From positions 1 through 8,334 of the forward strand of contig DAHVMY010000057.1 in NCBI GenBank assembly GCA_027319585.1: a stretch of DNA of 8,334 bases, written 5' to 3'. How positions within the stretch are numbered: position 1 is the stretch's first letter; each line of letters opens with the position of its first letter. The notes below the pieces were generated by a model. It was not told where the DNA came from. It did not search any database and worked only from the letters and a program-made list of their open reading frames with translations. Shown here piece by piece: positions 1 through 4,557 of the stretch. Position numbers and translations under genes: made by a program. Origin of the DNA: AG-12 sp027319585. GTDB lineage: Bacteria; Chloroflexota; Dormibacteria; Aeolococcales; Bog-877.

Positions 1-166
1 AGAAGAGCGGACCCGGCTCCCTTCCCAGTGCCGGACAGGACGGCGGTGCTGGTTTCCGCCCGGCCCAGGGCGGGTTCTTGAAACCCAGACGGAAGGTCGG
101 CGTTAGGCCACCTGCCCGAAGGTGCTGCGGGCTCTGCAATCAGCACCGGGACAGGAGGTGACCGCC
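1..166 (+). promoter_or_regulatory. Structured leader upstream of the CxxCxC small protein
   Basis: No gene is supported here, although one frame stays open from the window edge to a TGA at 159-161 and could be the tail of an upstream gene. Three stem-loops are visible. At 49-88, CTGG-TTTC pairs with GAAACCCAG and encloses an inner CGCCC/GGGCG hairpin. At 109-124, CACCT pairs with AGGTG. At 121-147, GGTGCTG pairs with CAGCACC. The last two share bases 121-124 and cannot form together. CACCT at 109-113 is also complementary to AGGTG inside the Shine-Dalgarno sequence at 156-160. A weak promoter-like TTGAAA lies at 78-83 without a convincing -10 box. It resembles a cis-regulatory leader, but I recognise no known riboswitch family. 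Confidence 0.4.
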
Positions 167-334
167 ATGTGCGCAAGCTGTGGATGCTCGGAGCCGTATC
201 AGAAGCACCAAGCAGAGGACATCACCGTGGATGACATCAAGGCCGCCGCGGCGGCCCACGACCTGACCCCCGAGCAGGTTGCCGAGAACATACTCAAGGC
301 GGTGGCTCGGGATCAGGACCCGACCCTCGCCTGA
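167..334 (+). CDS. 55-aa hypothetical protein with N-terminal CxxCxC motif
   Basis: The ATG at 167 is chosen because an almost perfect Shine-Dalgarno, AGGAGGTGA at 153-161, precedes it by five bases. An upstream in-frame GTG at 122 lies inside a hairpin and has no such site. The protein opens MCASCGC, with Cys2, Cys5 and Cys7 as the only cysteines. An acidic stretch and a predicted amphipathic helix follow (about residues 18-46, containing a DLTPEQVAENILKAV segment). The cysteine cluster could bind a metal or Fe-S cluster or be redox active. Similar cysteine-rich starts occur in HypB and in small uncharacterised bacterial proteins, but nothing else here resembles HypB. No membrane segment is visible. 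The gene is convergent with 390-815, and the leader hairpins suggest post-transcriptional control. I do not recognise the family, and the function is unknown. Confidence 0.75.
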   Translation: MCASCGCSEPYQKHQAEDITVDDIKAAAAAHDLTPEQVAENILKAVARDQDPTLA

Positions 335-365
335 CGCACGGGAGCCCACCCCGAGGACCGATCCC

Positions 366-390
366 AGGAGAGGCTTCGGGGCCGGCTCCT
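366..390. terminator. Candidate bidirectional hairpin terminator
   Basis: AGGAG (366-370) pairs with CTCCT (386-390), and GGC (372-374) with GCC (381-383), around a TTCGGG loop and a small internal bulge. It lies between two convergent genes and touches the stop codon of the minus-strand gene. There is no U-tract on either side, so intrinsic termination is uncertain. Confidence 0.35.
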
Positions 391-815
391 CAGGCGGCCC
401 GGCGCGCCCGGCTCTGACGCCGGTCCCGCCGCAGCCGAGGAACCGCCCAATCGTCCCGCTCCGCGTCCAGGTCGGGGAACAGTTCGCGCCGACGCGGCAC
501 CAACTCGTCGAGGACGCTTGACTGCCACTCCAAGAGCGCGGCATGCAGGGCGAAGCTGGTTCGGGCGGCCCACACGGCCTCGGGAGCGATGACGCCCTGC
601 GAGGCGCTCAACGCTTCGACCAGGGCGTTGCAGGCCCGGTGGCGGCCGATGCAGGACCCACTGAGGTGCCGCTCCTCCAAAAGGTTGAGGCACTTGTCGA
701 TCGCCTCCAAGAGCACCCGCGCGCGGCGTCGAACTGGCGAGGTCACGGGGGCGTCGGCGGCGGCCACCTGATAGCAAGTGCCGACGCGATCATCGGCCGC
801 GGTGACAATACTCAT
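390..815 (-). CDS. 141-aa hypothetical helical protein with Arg-rich tail
   Basis: The start at 815 is set by AGGAG (complement of 821-825) five bases upstream of ATG. The frame stays open further upstream but has no ribosome site there. The protein appears all-helical: helices near residues 25-50, 57-72 and 77-112, then a basic tail (about 126-140) with at least eight arginines. Cysteines are at 14, 42, 55 and 62. There is no signal peptide or membrane segment. The spacing of the first helices after a Cys-Tyr-Gln start is faintly like the four-helix flagellar chaperone FliS. No flagellar gene is nearby and the likeness is too weak to name it. The gene is divergent from the ECF sigma gene across a 391-bp region and convergent with the CxxCxC gene. 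Its function is unknown. Confidence 0.65.
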   Translation of the reverse strand: MSIVTAADDRVGTCYQVAAADAPVTSPVRRRARVLLEAIDKCLNLLEERHLSGSCIGRHRACNALVEALSASQGVIAPEAVWAARTSFALHAALLEWQSSVLDELVPRRRELFPDLDAERDDWAVPRLRRDRRQSRARRAA

Positions 816-915
816 GGCATCTCCTGGTGAATTCGTCGTTGCGAGGCGGCGGTCCCACAACGGGTGGGGACGCGCAGCGCTCTCTTCCTGCTTCGGAATA
901 ACGGCCACCATATGG

Positions 916-945
916 GGCGGTTTCACCTCGGTTCGGCAAACCGCC
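916..945. repeat. 8-bp perfect inverted repeat, 14-nt loop
   Basis: GGCGGTTT (916-923) and AAACCGCC (938-945) are perfect reverse complements. The repeat lies about 100 bp upstream of the start of the minus-strand gene at 815. It could be an operator, a leader hairpin on either strand, or a terminator-like structure. The sequence does not decide between these. Confidence 0.5.
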
Positions 946-1115
946 GGAGCCGGGTAGTTGTTCTCGACGTGAAGTATTCGCCTCCCGAGTAGTCCATCTG
1001 TGACGCTAGCCACCAGCCGAAGCATTCGCTTCACACACGCTTAAACACGCGCACTAACCGTCTGTGGGACTATCTCTAGTGTTAGCTATTACCCAGTAAA
1101 AGATGGGCTTTTGTG

Positions 1116-1129
1116 CAACATCCATGTTG
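1116..1129. promoter_or_regulatory. Candidate operator: palindrome overlapping the -35 box
   Basis: CAACAT (1116-1121), two bases, then ATGTTG (1124-1129) form a perfect 6-bp-arm palindrome. Its last three bases are the first three of the TTGACA -35 box. A protein bound here would block RNA polymerase, so it fits a repressor site. It resembles the LexA box of GC-rich Gram-positives only loosely, because the half-site spacing is two bases too long. Confidence 0.4.
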
Positions 1130-1157
1130 ACAGCTGCGCCGTTTTCTGTGGTACAGT
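1127..1157 (+). promoter_or_regulatory. Predicted sigma-70-type promoter of the ECF sigma gene
   Basis: A consensus TTGACA -35 box (1127-1132) is followed after 19 bases by TACAGT (1152-1157), which fits the TANNNT -10 pattern of GC-rich bacteria. Transcription would start near 1164, giving a leader of about 43 bases. The spacer is slightly long. This is the best -35 box in the window, and it is of housekeeping rather than ECF type, so autoregulation by the sigma factor is not indicated. Confidence 0.55.
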
Positions 1158-1206
1158 GCGTGCGGTCAACAGCGGCCAATCGCCGTTGCACTAAGAGAGG
1201 TGAGTC

Positions 1207-1872
1207 ATGACAAGAGCTGCGTTGAAGCCACCAACCATCAGAGTGATGGCCGTCGCGCCCCTTGCACCAGAGACCGCCATCGGAGTGGATGTGGAGGCCC
1301 TATATCACGACCACTACGACGCGGTGATGCGCTATGTGCGGGCTCGCGTCGGCAGCAGGGAGACTGCCGAGGACCTGGTCGCAGATGTGTTCTGCCGCGC
1401 CCTGGGCGCCGCCACGAAGTACCGCGCGTTGCGTGAGACTCCGTTGCCCTGGCTGTACCGAATCGCCGCGCACCGGGTCGCCGATCACTACCGGCGTCAG
1501 CGCCCAGCGTGCGGGCTCGAGGCCGCCGCAGAAGTCATGGCGACCGGTCCCGGGCCGGACGACGTGGTGCTGCAGAAGCTGGCGGTCACCCAGGTGTGGG
1601 AGCTCTCGCAGAGCCTGCCCAAGACTCAGCAGCGCGCGTTGTGGCTCCGCTACGGCCGGCAGATGGAGCTCAGCGAGATCGCGCAGCGGATGGGCAAGTC
1701 GGTCGAGGCCGTCAAGCTGCTCATTCACCGTGCCGTCAAGCACCTGCGCTATGTGCTCACCGCTGAGACCACCGGCAGGGTGGCCGGAGTGGAGGCGCAC
1801 GCGCAGGCAACTTCGCGCCGAGGATCGGGTGTGCGGCGGCCCGGCCGGCAACTCGCCCGCACCGGCGCTTGA
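1207..1872 (+). CDS. ECF-type RNA polymerase sigma factor
   Basis: This 221-residue protein has the two-domain layout of extracytoplasmic-function sigma factors. Region 2 (about residues 29-100) contains LYHDHYDAVMRYVRARV, the AEDLVADVFCRAL helix that contacts core polymerase, and the PWLYRIAAHRVADHYRR segment that reads the -10 element. Region 4 (about 128-183) contains LPKTQQRALWLRYGRQMELSEIA and a helix-turn-helix ending in VEAVKLLIHRAVKHLR, which reads the -35 element. Sigma-70 regions 1 and 3 are absent. The ATG at 1207 follows GAGAGGTGA; an in-frame ATG at 1246 is a less likely start. Residues after 184 form a 38-residue basic, low-complexity tail beyond the usual end. No anti-sigma gene follows; the next 310 bp are non-coding. 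The regulon is unknown. The family call is firm and the subgroup is not determined. Confidence 0.9.
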   Translation: MTRAALKPPTIRVMAVAPLAPETAIGVDVEALYHDHYDAVMRYVRARVGSRETAEDLVADVFCRALGAATKYRALRETPLPWLYRIAAHRVADHYRRQRPACGLEAAAEVMATGPGPDDVVLQKLAVTQVWELSQSLPKTQQRALWLRYGRQMELSEIAQRMGKSVEAVKLLIHRAVKHLRYVLTAETTGRVAGVEAHAQATSRRGSGVRRPGRQLARTGA

Positions 1873-1900
1873 GCCGTGCCACCGCACGCAGCTGGCAGGC

Positions 1901-1922
1901 GGCGCAAAGGAGTTGCGACGCC
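1901..1922. terminator. Candidate terminator hairpin after the sigma gene
   Basis: CGCAA (1903-1907) pairs with TTGCG (1913-1917) around an AGGAG loop, with an outer GG/CC pair (1901-1902 and 1921-1922) beyond a small bulge. It begins 28 bases after the sigma stop codon. A C-run, not a U-tract, follows, so its activity is uncertain. Confidence 0.3.
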
Positions 1923-2137
1923 CCCCCACGAACTCTCGATCGAAGCCTCTACCCGCGCCAGTTCCCCGGTCCCGGATGGCCCAAACTCAGCCGCCAGCAG
2001 AGCCTCGCACGCAGCGAGTTCCACCTCGGTTCGCTCCGTACCATGGGAGTCGGGGACAAGCGGCTGACGAGGAGCGCTGCCGGTGCACTACGCCATCTGA
2101 CCGGGTCCCGCGCCGAAGGGCTGGTCGGCCTCAGACG

Positions 2138-2153
2138 GGGGCGGCGGCGCCCC
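2138..2153. terminator. GC-rich hairpin downstream of the fused MarR gene
   Basis: GGGGCG (2138-2143) pairs perfectly with CGCCCC (2148-2153) around a GCGG tetraloop. It sits 30 bases beyond the TAG of the minus-strand MarR gene and also downstream of the convergent sigma gene, so it could serve both. No U-tract is present. Confidence 0.35.
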
Positions 2154-2182
2154 TGCGCAACCAGCTCGACCCCGGCGAAACC

Positions 2183-3154
2183 CTAGCCGAGACCGCCCGC
2201 CCGCTCGCCGGCCAAGAGGTCGGCGACCTGGGCAAGGGCGTCCAGCTGGTGCTGGTCCATTCCCTGTAGCAGGTCGCTGATGGCGCGCAGCTGAGCCTCC
2301 CGAAAGCTCTCTGCGAGTTGCTGACCGAGAACGGTCGGGACCAACCTGACGACTCGCCGATCCGTCGGATCCGCCTCCCGGTCAACCAGCCCCCGCGCCA
2401 CCAGCCGATCCGCCAGCGCGGTCGCAGATCCGTGCGAGATGCCCAGAGCGCTTGCGAACTCGCGCATCGTCAGCCCGTCGGCGGGCATCCGCAGCAGCGC
2501 CTCCCGCTGGTGCAGGGTCAGGTCGTGGAACCCGCTGCCGACCGGTCCAGGTAGGCCAAACCAGCTCGCCAGCCCCCGCCGAAGGTGCAGGAGCCGATTC
2601 AGGATCTGGTCAGACGCCGACTCCCCCGCACCGTCCCGAGGCGAGCCCCACCCAGCGCTCTCCTCAGGGGACACTCCCCCGAGCAGGCCCGCCAGGAGTT
2701 CTGAGCGATCCGGAGTGAGCCGATCCAGCATCCGCGACAACAGTCCACGGCGGATTCCGTTGAGACGGTCCCGAGCCGCGCGACCCTGGTCACTGAGGCA
2801 TATCCAGGGCCCACCGCTCCGGCGAGTCCGGACCACCAGACGGCGGCGCACCAGCGAACCCAGCAACGCCCGGCCCTCCTCCTCCGGCAGGGCCCGCTCG
2901 GCCAGAAACTCCGCCTGGGACTGGCCTTCGTCCGGCATCTGGAGAATCGTGTCCACCTGCTCCAGGGTCAGGTCCCGCAGGGGCGACTCGGCTCTCGGCG
3001 GCAGGGACCGCACCAGATCGCTGACGAATTCACGCCCGGCATTGAGGCAGCGGGTCAGGAGGTCCGGGCTGGGCTCGGCCGTCCCATTCGGGGGAGCTTC
3101 TTCTGAACTCGCGATCACTGCGCCCGCCATCATACTTTGTTGACTCGTGACCAT
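2183..3154 (-). CDS. Tandem-fused double MarR-type transcriptional regulator
   Basis: MarR proteins are usually about 140-residue homodimers; this 323-residue chain contains two such units. Domain 2 (about 181-315) is canonical: MREFASALGIS-HGSATALADRLV as helix-turn-helix and recognition helix (228-252), then the wing with Pro263, Asp265 and Arg266-Arg267 and an LVPT end. Domain 1 (about 31-160) has the same helical frame but a degenerate reading head (AERALPEEEGRALLGSLVRRRLV) and a wing ending GGPWI without the Asp-Arg signature. Residues 161-180 are a Gly/Ser/Glu linker. This suggests a single-chain pseudodimer binding DNA asymmetrically. The ATG at 3154 is chosen for AGGGGGG just upstream; ATGs at 3132 and 3129 lack a site. 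It is divergent from the MarR pair at 3195-4167, and ligand and targets are unknown. The fusion is visible directly; the pseudodimer is inferred. Confidence 0.85.
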   Translation of the reverse strand: MVTSQQSMMAGAVIASSEEAPPNGTAEPSPDLLTRCLNAGREFVSDLVRSLPPRAESPLRDLTLEQVDTILQMPDEGQSQAEFLAERALPEEEGRALLGSLVRRRLVVRTRRSGGPWICLSDQGRAARDRLNGIRRGLLSRMLDRLTPDRSELLAGLLGGVSPEESAGWGSPRDGAGESASDQILNRLLHLRRGLASWFGLPGPVGSGFHDLTLHQREALLRMPADGLTMREFASALGISHGSATALADRLVARGLVDREADPTDRRVVRLVPTVLGQQLAESFREAQLRAISDLLQGMDQHQLDALAQVADLLAGERAGGLG

Positions 3155-3172
3155 AGCCCCCCTAATACTTAG
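3140..3172 (+). promoter_or_regulatory. Divergent MarR promoter with AT-rich palindrome
   Basis: TTGACT (3140-3145), 17 bases, then TAATAC (3163-3168) form a plausible promoter for the plus-strand MarR pair, though the last base of the -10 box is not the expected T. The -10 lies inside the inverted repeat CTAA-TAC-TTAG (3162-3172). The same element read on the minus strand gives TATTAG seven bases before the ATG of the fused gene, so both promoters may share it. MarR regulators commonly bind AT-rich palindromes between divergent genes, so autorepression here is a reasonable inference. Confidence 0.4.
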
Positions 3173-3194
3173 CCCTGTGAAGGAGCCTGCTGAA

Positions 3195-3647
3195 GTGGGG
3201 CCGACCAGCAACGGGCCCTCAGAGGATCTGCTCGACCAGGTGTTGCGCATGCAACCCCGGCTCCAGCGAACCATCGAACTCACGATGCCTGCAGACCTCC
3301 GAGCGGAGCTCGAGTCGGTGACGGTCCACCAGCTCAGTGCCCTCGCATACCTGCCCCAGGGCGGTGCCAGCATGCGCCAGTTCGCGGACGCGGTGGGCAT
3401 CACCGGAGCGGCCGCCACCGCTCTGGCCGATCGCATGGTCAAACAGGGTCTGGTTGAGCGACGCTACAACCCCGAGGACCGGCGGATTGTCTGGCTGGTC
3501 CCAACCGAGAAGGCACGGTCACTGCTGGAGCGGTATCGTTCGTGGCAGAAGCAGGCCATGAACTCGGTCTTGAACCGCTTGGAACCGAGTCAGCTGGCAA
3601 CCTTCCTCGAGGTGCTGAACGTGCTCACAGAGCAGATCCGTGGCTGA
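3195..3647 (+). CDS. MarR-family transcriptional regulator (canonical)
   Basis: This 150-residue protein has normal MarR length and layout: N-terminal dimer helix (10-38), VTVHQLSALAYLP helix, helix-turn-helix with MRQFADAVGIT and recognition helix AAATALADRMVKQGLV (72-87), winged hairpin NPEDRRIVWLVPT (92-104) with the conserved Asp95-Arg96-Arg97, then C-terminal dimer helices (105-148). It should bind a palindromic operator and usually repress until a ligand releases it. The GTG at 3195 follows AAGGAG (3180-3185) by nine bases; in-frame GTGs at 3147 and 3177 are alternatives, and 3177 would suit a leaderless mRNA. Over 64 residues it matches domain 2 of the divergent fused protein at about 35 positions by eye, so the two are close paralogues. 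Its last eight bases overlap the next gene. Confidence 0.88.
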   Translation: MGPTSNGPSEDLLDQVLRMQPRLQRTIELTMPADLRAELESVTVHQLSALAYLPQGGASMRQFADAVGITGAAATALADRMVKQGLVERRYNPEDRRIVWLVPTEKARSLLERYRSWQKQAMNSVLNRLEPSQLATFLEVLNVLTEQIRG

Positions 3648-4167
3648 GCCGCAGCCCGCCAACGCCACTCTCACGGCTGCCGACACCAGCGCCATCGTGG
3701 AGCGCTGGATGGGGGCCCAGCTGGTGCTGGAGCGCCAGTACTTCCAGCGGTTGGGACAGCAGGCGGGGCGTCGGCTCCGGCTGCTGAGCCTGCTGGAGAT
3801 GGATGCTCTGACACAGCTCAGTGAGGACGGACAGACAGTGGCCGAGCTCGCTGAGGTCTTGGACGTGAAGCCCGATCACGCCAAGGCGGTGGTGGACCGC
3901 CTGGTGCGGCGCAAGCTGGTCCGGAGGCGCAGAGGGCCGAAGGGGAGCTGGATCGTGGTGAGGACGGATCGGGCCAACGAGATGATCCAGATCCTCCTGC
4001 GGACTCAGAGCGGTCTGCTGGAGAGCGTACTGGGAATGATGGATCGCCAGCTGCGCGAGCGGGTTCTGGAGTTGATGCAGGATGGCGTGCTGTCCCTGGG
4101 CGATTCGAACCCTAGTCGGAGCCGCCGCGGAGCGCTTCCCGACCAGCCACCAGACTGGTCCATTTGA
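3640..4167 (+). CDS. Degenerate MarR-like winged-helix protein
   Basis: The GTG at 3640 overlaps the end of the preceding MarR gene by eight bases, implying translational coupling; its own ribosome site is poor. The 175-residue product keeps the MarR outline: helix 1 (17-45), LSLLEMDALTQL helix (49-60), VAELAEVLDVKPDHAKAVVDRLVRRKLV helix-turn-helix (67-94), a wing reduced to RRRRGPKGSWIVV (95-107), and C-terminal helices (108-152). The Asp-x-Arg wing signature is missing and replaced by a very basic stretch. It best resembles domain 1 of the divergent fused protein: LVRR(K/R)LV followed by a Gly-x-Trp-Ile wing, about 15 of 46 aligned positions by eye. A likely role is heterodimer partner of the upstream MarR protein. 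The last 20-odd residues look disordered. Homodimeric function cannot be excluded. Confidence 0.75.
   Translation: MAEPQPANATLTAADTSAIVERWMGAQLVLERQYFQRLGQQAGRRLRLLSLLEMDALTQLSEDGQTVAELAEVLDVKPDHAKAVVDRLVRRKLVRRRRGPKGSWIVVRTDRANEMIQILLRTQSGLLESVLGMMDRQLRERVLELMQDGVLSLGDSNPSRSRRGALPDQPPDWSI
4141..4160. terminator. Weak hairpin at the end of the MarR pair
   Basis: GACCAG (4141-4146) pairs with CTGGTC (4155-4160) around an eight-base loop, followed by CATTTG, so only a short T-run is present. It overlaps the final codons of the MarR-like gene. It is a possible terminator for the operon. Confidence 0.3.
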
Positions 4168-4556
4168 CCATTCCTGCCTGAGGATCTCGGCCAAGCGGGG
4201 TCGCCCGGCGCCCAGCGAGACAGGAATCTCCACAAGCCACCTCCAGCCATCCGGCGAACGCAGGAGCGGATGTCGTCGCCGTCGCCACGTCAACGGCGGT
4301 TGGCCAGCGCGGAGCCAATCGCGAACGGACCGGCCCTCATCGGCCACGGTTCCGCAGCGACAGCGCCAACAGGACGCGGTGCATTCGATGGGATCCGACC
4401 TGTGACGGGGAGACCAAGCAGGAGCCCAATCGCGTGTGGGGCCGGGCGAGACTCGGACTGTTCCTGGATATCGACTCAACGGAGAAAGTGGGGGCCCGGG
4501 CCCAGCTCCAGTCCGGCTCCCATCTGGCTCTCAACCGGCAGCCATATACTGCCCGG
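4168..4556. other. Non-coding region upstream of yggT
   Basis: No gene is supported across these 389 bp; open frames on both strands lack ribosome sites and recognisable domains. Visible structure includes a composite stem at 4170-4227 (ATTCCTG with CAGGAAT, TCTCG with CGAGA), a hairpin at 4298-4320 (GGTTGGC with GCCAATC, one wobble pair), and the perfect 12-bp palindrome GGGCCCGGGCCC at 4492-4503, about 40 bp before the yggT -10 box. The last could be an operator or simply GC-rich chance. Confidence 0.45.
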
Positions 4557-4557
4557 G
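4545..4557 (+). promoter_or_regulatory. Leaderless promoter of yggT
   Basis: TATACT (4545-4550) matches the -10 consensus at five of six bases. The GTG start codon at 4557 follows after six bases, exactly where transcription should begin. No Shine-Dalgarno precedes the codon. No good -35 box is seen at 17-19 bases upstream, which is common for strong -10 boxes in GC-rich bacteria. Confidence 0.55.

Larger units (their letters stand above)
816..1206. promoter_or_regulatory. Divergent intergenic regulatory region
   Basis: This 391-bp region separates the 141-aa gene (-) from the ECF sigma gene (+), and no coding region is supported in it. The part at about 1020-1130 is clearly more AT-rich than the rest of the window, as expected for promoters. 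It holds an 8-bp inverted repeat at 916-945, a short AAAAG/CTTTT repeat at 1098-1112, a CAACAT/ATGTTG palindrome at 1116-1129 and a promoter at 1127-1157. No convincing minus-strand promoter was found. Confidence 0.5.
1873..2182. other. Non-coding region between convergent genes
   Basis: These 310 bp separate the sigma factor stop from the stop of the fused MarR gene. Open frames here (for example 1749-2024 minus, and a plus frame ending at 2186) lack ribosome sites and recognisable domains, so no gene is called. The region holds hairpins at 1901-1922 and 2138-2153 and a run of seven C at about 1921-1927. It may be a degraded gene, but nothing identifiable remains. Confidence 0.5.

Noticed and set aside
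1..166. Cobalamin, TPP, glycine riboswitch or RNase P RNA
   Set aside because: The conserved core sequences of these families could not be found in the leader.
1116..1129. LexA (SOS) box reading of CAACATCCATGTTG
   Set aside because: The half-sites AAC and GTT are six bases apart rather than the four of the actinobacterial SOS box, and the outer bases do not fit.
1749..2024. 91-codon minus-strand open frame starting with GTG at 2024
   Set aside because: It overlaps the sigma gene by over 120 bases, has only a poor ribosome site and shows no recognisable domain; the GC-rich sequence gives many such frames.
924..2033. 12-bp exact repeat CACCTCGGTTCG at 924-935 and 2022-2033
   Set aside because: A few repeats of this length are expected by chance in 8 kb on both strands, and the flanks do not match.
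1869..2186. 105-codon plus frame starting at a TTG overlapping the sigma stop
   Set aside because: It could be a coupled downstream gene such as an anti-sigma, but it lacks membrane or zinc-binding features, has biased Arg/Pro/Ser content, and has no ribosome site.
4434..4556. 41-residue N-terminal extension of YggT from GTG 4434
   Set aside because: The extension is not membrane-like or family-like, crosses the GC palindrome, and a -10 box lies just before the GTG at 4557.
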